From contig VUYV01000069.1 in assembly GCA_008711295.1 (NCBI GenBank), forward strand, positions 1,724,372 to 1,788,371: a DNA stretch of 64,000 nt, written 5' to 3'. The notes beneath the pieces were generated by a model. The model had not been told where the DNA came from, did not search any database, and saw only the letters and a list, made by a program, of their open reading frames with translations. Shown one piece after another: positions 13,001 to 25,430 of this stretch. The DNA is from Anarhynchus alexandrinus. Its lineage: Eukaryota > Chordata > Aves > Charadriiformes > Charadriidae. Within the stretch, counting starts at the first letter, position 1. The number at the start of each line of letters is the position of its first letter. A program made the position numbers and the translations under genes.

Positions 13001-16000
13001 CCTGTACGGGGCCACAGTCATTGGTTTGACAAACCAGCAGCTGAGAAGTGAAGTGTTTTGTAGGGTTCACAAAGAGGCCAAGAGCAGAGGTCAGACAGGC
13101 AATCAGCACTTCCTATTAACTAGCCAAATTAGTATGCGTAAAACTGGCAGAATCCCAGAAAGGAGCGCAGAAGAATGCTTAAAATGCTGTAATGGAAGAA
13201 TATAGAAAACTTTACACAGGAAAATGTAACATCACAGTTCAGATATGAAATGCTCAGCCAAATGAAGCCATGCTTCATTAATGCTTCTATTGGAAAATGT
13301 TCTTGTTCAGTTTACAAGTCCTTTTTTTCCCCTCGAATACAGGAAAGTTACATATGAGAAGCTTTTCTGTCAGCTATCAGTGTTTAGAAAAAGAGGCATC
13401 TTTCTGGATCTTTATAACATTATTTATTCCTAAAACTACAATAAACTGTTTAACAGTTGGTTGTGACTTAATATTTGTAAAGAAATGCTTATATGAGAGT
13501 TGTTTAGAGTGGAGTTTTAGCCATAAAGAGAGACAGAAAAGTATGAGGTAGCTAATACAGAAGAATGTGAATGCAACCTGCGTAGATTCTGTCCAACGCT
13601 GAAATAATTTTCAATAACAGTCAAAGAGCCCTCCTTGGAACTACGTGGTGGCACATTGAGGTAACAGTCAGGAGGAATCAGGTTTGAGGGGAAAGATAAT
13701 ATGTAGATAAGAAAGTTCAATGAGAACAGCTCTACTTTAAGGAAGATTTCATCACGATTAATCACCATAAATTTTACTTTTCCACTTAGTACCTTATCAT
13801 CAGAGGAACATTCTGTAGAGGTGGTAATGGAGCTCCTTGTTTGATGAATGTGTTGTTTATACAGTCATTTTTCTAATCAAGAGATTACTTGCTCTCTTCT
13901 ATCCTGCTTGCCCAGGCTCAAAACTGCAGAAGAGCAATACAATTACTTAGGATTTAAATGTTGTCTGAAAAAAATGCAGATACTTTTTTTTTCAGCATTT
14001 GGAATATGAAAAAGGCAAGACGACGCTGAGCATATTGACTTCTTTCTGTATGAAAGTAGAGTTCAGTTATTAAATTTAATAGAAATATCTTTGTCAAAAG
14101 CAGCTCATGGCCTTGTGTAGTCATTCTACTGACCTTGGTTTAGGCTGAAGGTTCAGGAATTTGAGACTCCATATTCTATTTAGTAGTATAATGAATAGGG
14201 TGAGAGATATAGATGACCATTGAAAGGAGAAAATTTCTTTCAGGCTTGATGAAAGAAGGCCTAGATTTAATCACATAAGACAGCCACGCTGGGTATGGGG
14301 TTTCTAAGTTTGAAGAAACAATCACTTACAGATAAAAAAAAAAAAAGTAATTACCTTTATTTCAAAAGGTTCTTATCTGTAGATATTAAGAGATCTGATA
14401 TGCTGAATCAGCTGTTAGAAAATCAGCATTCTGAATAGTATTTTATGAAAGCAACCTGATTTTTAATCCCTTTTCAGCTAAACCAGAAGCTAACTCTACA
14501 AATCTGGAAAAGGAGTCGATGTTTGGGTAGAGGCAATCTTTATCTGCTACTGTCTATTCCTTTGAATAGCTATTTGGGCCCCAAAATATTTTGTGTGATT
14601 TTATATCATTTGTTCTCAGTTGATAGATCTGATGATAAAACACATTCTGGAGTTTAAGAAAAACAATCCTGAACTAACTGAAATACAAGGCAGAACAACT
14701 TTGACCTTAAGAAAGAGGAGTCAATTCCTATGTGTGACATGAAATTGAGGTGTTTATGTGAGGATGTTTGCATATGTGCTCAGTGTTCAAACTCTCTTTA
14801 CATTAGGGAGAGACCTTAATTTACCTCTTGTCTTCTAAAGGTATGTGAAATGCCCTATGATATCTGAGTTACTCACACAGGACTGGTGGAAGAAGGACAG
14901 GACCTATGGCAGGCCCACACCTTTATGGAAAGACAGTTAGAGGCCAGACTTATGTGAAAGCAACAGATTTGAGCCTACATTTCCATTTACTGAGATGGGA
15001 ACTTTGATATATTGCCCTGTAGGGTGAGCCAAATTCAGGTAATTTAATCTGGGGCTGGATCCCACTCTGCTTGTTTACAGAAGAAGGATTTGCTCTGTCT
15101 CAAAAAAGATACATAAATATTCAAATTTGGCTTCTCTTGAGTTAAGAAAAAATGAAGCACATCTAAAACAGGTAAACACCAGCAAGATAAAGGTAAACTG
15201 AGTGCAGTTTAATTGATTGTTCTGATTTCAATGTGACAAAGCCGGCACTGGATTTTCATTAAAAATTACAAAAGAATGGCAAAGGTTGCAAACAGTTCAG
15301 AGCAATAATACACCCTCATTACCAAATTCCTTTTATATGTTTAACCATATTCATTTAGCATTCAGTTAAAAAGAACTGCAGGGTTCTCTTGAACCTGTCA
15401 CTAGTGATTTATTAAGTTCATTTTATATTCATTTGTTTATAGATCAAACATGGGAAAGAAAGCCTCAACAGTATTGAACACATTTAACATAAAAAAGGAG
15501 GACTGGGTACTTAACTTTCCATCGTGCTAGGTTACACATTTTTAGGAGGAAGACAATAATTAAATTTAAGCAACTGGTTTGATCAAGGATAAATGTTTTC
15601 TGCCTCTTAAATGCCTCTGAAATCAATATGCCTATTCAGAGTGAGATAATAGCTCCTGAAAAAGCATGGCATCGTCTTGGTGGTGGACTGAGGTTTCACT
15701 ATCTGTCACTTGCAATAGTGAAAAGCTGAAATCAGTTCTGTTGAAAACTTATTTCCTACATGCAGGCTACACACATCAGTGAATCAGACATTGTGCATGC
15801 TGGAATCATCCCTTGGCTAAAGAAGCACAAATCAGTGTCTAGAAATGTTGAGTCTCACAGCTACTACCAAAGCACTTTCTCTTATCAGAATTATTCTTCA
15901 CTTCAGAGCAGCAACTGGAAAAACTGCTAAACTACCATTCAAACACCAACAGCAAAACTTATGAAAATTCATTAAAAGATTTTCTTAATTTTACAAGGAT

Positions 16001-19000
16001 TTGCATGATAATGAAAAATACAGTTCTTGAGGAATTTCAAATTTTCATGACTATGAAAGTATTTTCAGTTGGAAAAATATTTTCAGGTTAAAAGAACCTA
16101 TAAATTTTTATAATAATAAATATAATAATACAAAAAAATTAAAAAATAATAAAATCTGGACTTTGTATTAATTTTCATAAGAAAAAATATTTAAGATTTT
16201 TTTTTTCATTTTCTCATACACCCAGTTCCTCAGTGCTGCATCTGATAATGACTCCTGGAGGGAAAATGAACTTTCAGCTACAAAGAAACAATCCCTCCAG
16301 CAGGAAAAGTTGGCAATGTGGACACACCATTACAGAAACATGTCTGCGAACATTTCAATTTAACAATTGGATACTAACACACTGTATTTCTTTTGCTGGT
16401 CATGGGTAAATTTTGTTTTCTTTGGTTTGATCTTGGATATATGCTTCCTGGTTAAACTGGGACAATAACAACAATGGGACATCAGAGCAGGTGTTGGCAT
16501 TACGAGATTATTGTGCCTGTTTGGACTGTGTGTACAGATTTCACATGATGTATCCTCTGAGACATTATAGAAAAAGCAATACTTTCAGCAATGGCTGAAC
16601 AACACTTTAAATACTATTTATAAGGTCTACCTTATAGTTTTAACATATTGCCTTCGTTATTGTTCTGTCTTTACTACTGCACAAAATTAATACTGTATTC
16701 AATTAGAAAATAAGTAGGTATTCTTGTATTAATATATGGATATTATAAAACTAATATAATAATAGGTCATTAAAAATACCTTTTATAATAGGCTGAATTA
16801 AAACTTGAGCATGTGGGAACCTTGTTAAAAGAAAACAACCTATTTTTGGTTGGAGGCAAGATTTGACATGGGGGTAAACCAACCATTTCCTGGCTAGCAA
16901 AAGTGGTCTTCAGGTTATATGTAGGAAACTCAAAATATGGTTACAAATTCATATTAAGATATTAAGGAAAGAATATCTTTGAACTAAATGGAAAGAAAAC
17001 ACTGCATTAATTTTACAGTAGATACTGTTATATAGCTAGACTTTTCTCCTGTATCATGTAATATAACAGTGAAAGAGCAAAATCACTTTGGAGTCAGTCT
17101 TTAAAAGAAATTCCAGATCTCTGATACACGATTGTCTAACGTCTCCTCATGAAACTTTGGATATTATTACTAACCCACTAACACACATCTCCTCTATCCC
17201 TCCTGAAACCTTCCCCTCCCTTTACATCAATAGTGAGATTAATGTTAAATACCTAACCTTGCTGTTTTTTTCTCTCTCCATCATCCCGAATGAGAGAAAA
17301 GCAAAAAAGAAAGCATCAGTTCCAGCTTCCCCAATTCTGGACAACAGTTTACAGCAGCACATGCTTGGGAGTGTGGCTTTATTTTAAAGAATAGTCTGAG
17401 TCACCATGTTGCTATCTCAAATACAGTTTAAGTTGTTTCTAGAATAATTCATATATGTCCTTGTTTGAATGTATACTTGTGGCTTTTATCTTTCTATTTC
17501 AGTGGGATTCATAGCTCACAGTACAGTCATATGTAGTGTAATGCTTTATTAGTGTCATAGATTTTACAAACAGGGAAAAACACTTCAAAGGGCAACTGCT
17601 AACAGCACAGAAGTATAAAAAATGTTTTGTGCTCTTGCTGTTTATCTCAGTTTGAGTTGCACCACGACAGAAAAGAACACTCTGATTAATTTGAACAGAA
17701 TGAGACCTGCTAAGGAAAATATATTTTACTCACCCAATGGTAAAATGTACAAAAAAAAAGAAGTATGTGAAAGTAAATACAAATGTAAAATACATGCTCT
17801 TCAAAATATACAAAAATACATTGTGCAATGTTGTGAAAGCATAAAAGTATTTTAAAAAAGAGATCATAAGAATAAGTGTTTGCTTACTACATGAAAAATG
17901 AACAATGGATTCATCATTTTGTAACAGCACATTTAAATAAAGGCTAGAGTTAAACACAGAGAAAATGGAGAATATGCTGTTATTACAGACATTATGCAGT
18001 TCAGTCATTAGAAATAACGTGAGCAACAACAGATTATAAACTCAAACCCAACAGGGAGTAGTCACATAAGAACCAAGGTAAGTTTAGTTAAACATTTAAA
18101 ATATAAAGAAATATGACATTCACATCTGGTGTCTGAATGAAACGAGGAGCATGGTTACAGCTTCTTGGACTTCTTGGATGTATAAAGGATGTATGGAACT
18201 TGGAAGGTTAGAAAATCTTTTGTCATTTTTAAGGATGCTGCTAAAGTCAGTCAAATGATGTATTCACCAGCTTCTGATAAGGAAGATTAAAAGTTTCAGG
18301 GTAACAGCATTGGTCTTTTCACCTCTCGCTGATGGAGAGGTGCCAGTGGTGGAATAGACACCTTCATATTCAGCAAGTTTTATTTGACTTCTCACAGTAC
18401 TTATAGCAAAGTTCCTTTTACTTGAGGAGTTCATAGTTTTTGGTTAATACTTCAGCAGCTTCTGACCACACAGTCATAAATAATTATCTTGAAATATGAT
18501 TTAACTCCCATAATGATATTTCCCATGATGCACAGTCCCCTACTGTACTTTCTAAATTGTTAATGGGTAGTTAGTAAAATTTGGGGTTGCATTAATTTAT
18601 CTTCTTCATTTTAATAACTAAGCATTAATGATGGGATAATGTTGAGAGGTATTTCAGCTAAAATCTTCAAGACTGTGCTTGGTTCATAATAAATTGCTTC
18701 ACCCAAGAAATTCTCTTTTCTTCGACTGTGTCATTGTGTATTTTGGGAAGTTGTGTCCATCCAATTTAAATTGCTATCTTAGAAATAGTTATGACAGTTA
18801 AAAATGGGAAGCCAGACCTCTGCTCAGTTTCAAGCTTGCATTTATCCAATAGCATTTAGCCTGAACAGTTTAGCAACTGTTAATTATTTTGTTAATGATT
18901 TTATGTTATCTACATTCAACTTCATTGCGTAGGTAGTCTGGGTCATTGACACTTGACACTGAAATGCAGAATAGCTTAGCTCCTGATCAAACATTCCTGT

Positions 19001-19259
19001 AACAAACCATGTTATTAGGTTGTCTGTAATTATGCACTCTCAATGTCGATTTTTCACTTGTGCTGAGGTGCTCTTCATTGCTTTTGTTGTGTGAACAAGT
19101 TTAGAATTCTGTCAGTTCTTAGATGAATTTACTTTTGTCTTTACATTCAAAAAGTTAAATTCTAGCCCAAATTAAACAGTGTATAGATGCAAAATGATAT
19201 ACCCAACATGTTATTCTTGTTTGAACTAGAAATAAACCCAAAATCAGATTCAGGGGATT

Positions 19260-19297
19260 TAAAAAAAAAACACAAACCAACCAAACAAACAAAAAAC
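19260..19297. repeat. A-rich simple repeat with CAAA units
   Basis: Ten A are followed by ACAAACCAACCAAACAAAC and more A. It could be a simple A-rich repeat or a decayed poly(A) tail. No retroposed body is recognisable upstream. Confidence 0.7.
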
Positions 19298-19967
19298 TCC
19301 AACCCATTTTGTCTCTGTCCTAGCTGACAACTTAACTATACATTGAAAGGTAACTTCTCTTCAAAATATTGGCTAATTCATGCTGTCCTCAAAATTTCTA
19401 ACTCAGTCTACATGAGGTTTAAACTCTCTCTCCTTCCTCACATCCCTGCACAAATAAAGGAATGAGATCTTGCCATTTCATGTGGGCAGAAGAAAAATAG
19501 CTGGTTCTTCTCATTCCTCCTTTTCCTTTTTTTTTTTCCCCTCAAGAAAGAAAATTTCAGAAGCCCAGTGAAGAGAAACTCAACTCTTTTGCTTTCTTAA
19601 TTGGGGATAACTGAGGTAGGACAACATATGGACTATAGTACATAAAACAATGAACAGTACTAAAATTGTGTTGCCTGCTGCTAACCTGATGCCAGTAGTG
19701 GCCAAGCACTCTCTGCTTAATGAACACATTTATTTGGAATTCATGCCTGTAGTGTTAGGAAACCTTGATTCCTTTTTCCAAAGCATTAACCAAGATAACA
19801 AGGACAGAGGTAGTACAGACTGCCATTAAAAAGAAGCATGGACATAGATGAATAGGTAATGGCTTACGTGGAACCTAATCTGCTGATTTTCTAAATGACT
19901 TTTGGAATTTGTCACCCATTTCTTGGGTTATTTTTAGTTTGTCTGCAAAAATGCTTTTCAGTTATAA

Positions 19968-20490
19968 AATCACAGAGTCATTCTGGTTGAAAGGTAACAC
20001 AGGAGCTCTCTAGTACAACCTCATGATCAAATCAGGATGAACATTGAATTCAGACCAGATTGCTTAGGGCTTTCTCTAGCCAGGTTTTGAAAACCCCCAA
20101 GGACAAATACCACACAATCTCCCAGGGCATTCTGTTACAATGCTTAATTATCCTCAGAGAGATATATATTTTTTTTAATAGCCAGTTGGAACCTTTTCTG
20201 TTGTAATTTATGATCAGTGTTTTGTTTCCCTGCTCCACTAGGTCTGTGGTGTCCGGTCCTGCCTTCTTAATAAGGTACCCATGTGTGCTGGCAGACTGCT
20301 GTCCTGTAACCCTGAAGCTGCCTCTTTCCATGCTGAGCAGGACTAGATCTCAGCCTCTCTTCTCTGGGTGAATGCTCCAGCTCCCCAACAGCTTGGGGCC
20401 CTCCACTGAAATTGCTCTAGTTTGTTGGTATCTTTCTTGAATTTTTGGGCCCCAAGCTGGACACAATATTCCAGATGCAAGTGTCAAGTA
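19968..20490 (-). mobile_element. Old CR1 LINE fragment, 3' part
   Basis: Read on the minus strand, this is the C-terminal end of CR1 ORF2 plus the 3' UTR. The minus-strand frame 20050-20331 ends in KALSNLV, the usual C-terminal signature of CR1 ORF2, preceded by a degraded version of the HWN-R-P-E segment. The 3' UTR runs down to about 19968, where a single worn ATGACTCTGTG end unit remains. The 5' side fades out near 20480 at 'CTTGGGGCCCAAAAATTC' on the minus strand. Divergence and frameshifts exceed those of the copies at 31.5 and 61.8 kb, so it is older. Sequence to about 20700 is moderately GC-rich and may be further decayed CR1. Confidence 0.85.
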
Positions 20491-23400
20491 AAGTGTCAAG
20501 TAATTAACGTCAAGCCCGTCCTGCTTCCACCTCCTCTATACTGCCACTTTCCACCAGACTTTGGTCACTTATTTTCCTGAGCATCAGGGTGGACAGTATC
20601 TGTGCTTGGAGGAGTTTGCTCTTTACAATCTGTCTGTTCTGTTGAGCTACTTTGCCCCTCAAAGCTGCCGCCACATGACTACACCTGTCAGTTCCTTGAG
20701 AAAACTGAGGTCTGACACCATCCTGGCAAGTAGAAACTGCTCTCCAACTTATCCAATCTACTGTTTGGGGAATCTGTTAAGTACTTACGTCAAAAAAGTG
20801 ACATAATCCCTTTGTGAAAGTATTTTCAATATTTATTGGCTTTAAAGAAGTCTTGAGTCATGAAGCATTTAAACGGTGAGGTTTATCCTTCTGATCATCT
20901 AAGTTACTCATAGCTGGATATGCAGGAATGTGTATGCAACTGAGACCAATCTCCTCAGGCAACACAAGATAGCGTGGAGTTCATGACTGGCACAGCAAGA
21001 TCCTCCTCCCACCTCCAGTATGAAAATCAAACTCCATTCACGGGTCATTTAATATCTGTGTGCAGAGATAAATATATTTTAAGCATCACTGAGCCAAAAT
21101 CTTAAGTAACAAAATTTCCTTTCCATTTCAGACAGCCTCAATCTCTTGAAACTTGCATTATGCACATTTTATTCTGGTTAATAACTGCAGCTGCAGGTCA
21201 CAAACGATTAAAATAAGCCTCAGTAACTTCCAGTTCATTAAGGCAACCAAAGTACCAGAAAAATATTTGGCTTCTTCACAAGGCTTAGACACTCCTAAAA
21301 TATTTTTTTGGCTTTGAACTCCAGTTAGTATTGAAAAAGTGTAAAGCAACCCTGTTTATTGTTCATTACTGTGTTTTAAATAATAAAATACGCATATATG
21401 TTCTGATATATACGTATACACACAGACACAAGCACACACATTTATTTTAGTAACCTTCTTTTTAATTGAACAGCTGGTGAATTGGAAGACAGGTTTCCTT
21501 GTAATCTCTCATTTGAATTTCTAGAAGAAGGGATGTCTTTTTAGCATTTAAGTAATCAAACAGTGCTGTAGGAAAAAAGGCAGTAATATGATGTTGTATG
21601 CTGTATTTTGCTCTACTGCTAATTAATGCTGATCAGTATCCTTCATTAAGAAGTTTGCAACCTGTAATGGAAAGAACATAAACTCTTCTGAAATACTCAT
21701 AGTAGCGTTAGAACTTGCAGCACTATGAAAATTAAGGTGATAGAACAAGCAACACTTTCTTTTTATGTCCCATCAAAGATGAGTTTTCATATTTAGAAAT
21801 GATCAGCTTACCATCAGATGGTCCCGGTACACACGCGCACAAGACATCTGCTGCTTGGGTTTTGTACTGTAGTGAAATATAGAACACAAATTTTAATTTA
21901 CATTTTTTACTAGACTTTTAAAATATTAGAAGAATTGTTGAATGCTGTATTCTTTTTGTTCCTAGAATGAATATAAAAGTTGTTTCAGTTGCACGTTGTT
22001 CAGTAGTCTTTTTGTTGAACACATGTCGAGTAGCTAGGTGCATCCACACTCCATTAAAGCCTCCTTCAGCTGTAGCTTTAGGCTTCCTAGGGTTATCCTA
22101 GGGTCGATGTCTTTAAAGAAAGCAAGGGTAATGATATTTTATTTCCCTGTTTAACTTCTTTTGTATTATAGATCTTTCACCTATTTTCTCACTTCTTTAT
22201 TTATTATCTTAAAAAATTTTCAGAAGCTTACAATCCAAGTGCCTCTCTCTCCCCGTCTCTCTCTCTTTTGAGAAATGTTATGTAGCAACAGAAGCCTAAA
22301 AAAGCTATTTAGCAGGGTGTTTCTATACAACCAAATGACAAAGTACGTCTCTTTCCACCAGACAGGATGTTCAGCTCTGAGTGAATTTGTTAAGTTAAAT
22401 GCAATTTCCAGCTCTACTAACATTTATCAAACCAGGCACGTTTATCAAATCTGGATCTCCTAAGTAACTGGACAGTTGCACTAAGTACTTTGTCTGAATC
22501 AGACCTGGATCTGGTGGTTGAGGAAAAGGCTAAGAGGGCTTTACCCTTCCCCATCCACCGCCATCTGCTGCTTCCCTGCTGCAGCACTGTGAACTCACGC
22601 GTTCTCCATACAGTGTGCGGCTGCTAGCCAACTCCTTAGCACTGTCTGCTGTTGACAGACCAAGAGAAAAGATGTGGCACTGTGCAGCACACACTTCATC
22701 CCATTTGTAGCTCTGTCAGACAACGGGATGGTTCAGCTCTTTCATTCTGCTACATCCAGCCAGCCTTGGTACTGAACACCTGGCAACTGGAACACCTAGC
22801 TACCTTTTTGTCCTCAGTCTCTTTTGCTATGTCATTAAAACTCTCATTTTTAGTAATGATTTTCCTTTTTCCAAGACCCCCTTTTTATCTCTAGATGAGA
22901 AATTAATTCTTCGCCTTTTCTCACTTTAATTTCTCCTTCATATAAAATTGCTGGAAGATTGTTAATAACATTTAATAATAAGTAACAAAGAACTAATAAT
23001 ACTTGACTTTTAACAACAACACAATGTTTTCCAGTAACTTAAAATGTGCAGTTTATCCAATGCATATTTTCTTTAGTTGTGTTGTGGAGTGAGGTTTCTG
23101 GTATTCTTTGTCTCCAGTACGGTTCATTGTGAGCTACGTGTACTGGTGTGTATATTCTTGTTTCCTGAATGATCACCAACCTTCTCATCCTGTAAGCTGC
23201 AGTTGTCATGTGTATCTTCTCTGTGGTACACCGCCTTTACTCGTGGCAGCTGTGGTGGGGAAGGCAGTAGTAGCTGGCACTCACACATAGGCAGAACCCT
23301 ACAGTTTGTGAGACCCTGTTAGGGACTCTCTGATTTGATGGCAAGTGTATCATGGCTGATAGGCTACTTAAACTTCTTTTACTAGTTTGATTAGAAAAAT

Positions 23401-25239
23401 TTTATTCTTTCTTTTTTTTCTTTTTTCAAAAGTGGCTGATACTAAACTATTTGTTTAAAGAGGGAAAATGTGATCTCCTTTCTCTTCCCTTAAGTTTTAT
23501 CACACATTTAAATAGTCTTCCAAAATCCTACAATTTGAATTTTCAATGTGCTAATAATAAAAATAGGATAAAAATATATAAGACATTGCTCAGTAATGTA
23601 GTGCTAACTTTTGTGGAATTAATGGTTAATCTGACAAAAGATTCAAAGCAGTGGGTTACATTTTGAAGAAAAATCTAAATTTTCATGAAGGAAAAACATC
23701 TCAATGCAGGAAATAAATAGGTTTTCTGTTATAGATGATTTATTTTTGCAGCAATCTTAATATACAGTGAGGTTTGACAAAATAGTAAGATTAATAAAGC
23801 ACCTTGTGATGTCTCTTCAAGTTTTTTCTATTCCAGAGTAAAACAATTTCTTCAGAACTATCACTGAACAACAGGAACAAGCTATGCTGCATGACAAAAG
23901 GAGTAAAAGATTTTGTTCTAATGTCATCCAGTAGAAACCTTGGCCCATATATTTTCGTTTGAACACACTGTGAATTAAATTTTGCACACAGCAGTAAGCA
24001 TGTATAGCAACCATCATTAATAGTTTCTATGTGATTGTAAAATATTTTAAATTATATATGTAAATATTAGTAAATTGTATACATAAATTGTATTTAGTCT
24101 TAGAGGTAAACTGTCCTGATATTTTAATGTACACTATATGGCATGTTTTCTAGGTTTAATTCTCACCTTATGCTACTCTATACCATGGCAATAACACTTT
24201 GGGAGAGATTTCTGGTTTAATGTGACCTTGAGCTTAGATCAGGGGAAAATCAGAACCAGCATAAATACTATACATACGTTTTATCAATGTATTGGACAGA
24301 AGGAAAACAGATATTTACCAATTGAGTACTTCTGAGGTCAAACAATGCCCTTATAAATCAATTAAATCATTGCAGCTTACTTGTTTCTTATATGTTTTCT
24401 TTCCAAGCTTAGTCCAATATTCTCTTAGATTTCCTAAAACAGTTCTGTGTCCATTAGTCTTTTTTCTCTACTAATGGTTGACAGATTTCATGATTTATTA
24501 CTGCTATTGTTTTTTATCTCTGCCAATGACAAACATCAGTCTAGAGCGCAATGTGAAGCTTCGTATTTTTACTTTTTTTTGAAACAAAGTGCGAAAGAAT
24601 ATTAAGGTTGCTTTTTGTCCGCAAAATATGTTTATGTTTTGAAATTTGTACAGTCATCATGAACCTTAGATTAATAAATTCTTCTGCCTGTTGTCTCTTT
24701 CTCCAGGTAAAATAAGATCATAAAATCTTAACTCTGGTGGTTTGGGCTTTCTAATAGTAATTTAGCTAAGAACATTAAAAAAACCTTAATTTTAATCTTC
24801 CCTCAAAATTATGAACAGGCCCAAGTTCAGTGTTCATTTCAGCTACACTGTAATTTCTTTTTATCTGTTGTAAAAATCTGAAAATATAAATATTGTCTGT
24901 CTCTTAGAGGAAAGAACCTTCATAATCTAATTGCCTAACATATCCTAGAAATGTAATCCATACTTCATTTCTATGGTGACATTTATGATGCTAGTTTTCA
25001 TCTCACTGCAGTACACCTCATTTTAAAAAACAAAACAAAATAAACAACCCAAACAAAGATATCACCCATTAAAACAAAGGAGCAAAGCACTTATTTCATT
25101 CATTCAATTACATACAGAAGTAAGTTAAAAATACTTGAACACACTTCTTCAACAGGACCTGGAGCACTGCACAAGCAAGTCACAAGTAGTAGTAAATCTA
25201 ACCTTATTTTATAATTTATTGCATTTTTGAGATATTTAC
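20491..25239. other. AT-rich unique DNA, no gene seen
   Basis: No recognisable gene. Two stretches, about 22480-22860 and 23090-23300, are less AT-rich than their surroundings and have open frames of 60-80 codons. I do not recognise their products. A short (AC)-rich tract lies near 21415-21440. Confidence 0.55.
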
Positions 25240-25430
25240 TTACAACCTTCTCTGGGGCCTCCCTCCACCTTCGCCCATAGCCCAGAACCCCATTTCAGCC
25301 CAGTCTGGGGCCATCAGTCCCTGGCCGGGGGTGGACAGGGCAGATCCTCCTGTCCCACCACCCCCCAGACCCAGCCAAGGAGGACCTGCCTTGCCCTCCC
25401 CACGGGCAGCCCCCACCCTGAGAATTCACT
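25240..25430. other. GC-rich island of unknown origin
   Basis: This is the most C- and G-rich segment in the window, with sharp edges against AT-rich flanks. On the minus strand four G runs at 25394-25418 (spacers of 1, 8 and 1 bases) fit the G-quadruplex pattern. There is no long open frame in either direction. It could be a fragment of a GC-rich retroelement region, a decayed CpG island or a bird-specific repeat. I cannot assign it. Confidence 0.6.

Larger units (their letters stand above)
5001..19967. other. AT-rich unique DNA, no gene seen
   Basis: No recognisable gene or RNA gene. Between about 5380 and 6093 the minus strand shows three overlapping short frames with clustered cysteines that faintly recall a retroviral envelope; this is treated as a finding, not a call. 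At 7915-8109 the plus strand has a 64-codon open stretch rich in Ser, Thr and Glu without a start codon. The rest consists of short chance frames. Poly(A) or poly(T) runs are common, for example near 8708-8718 and 14336-14345. Confidence 0.55.
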
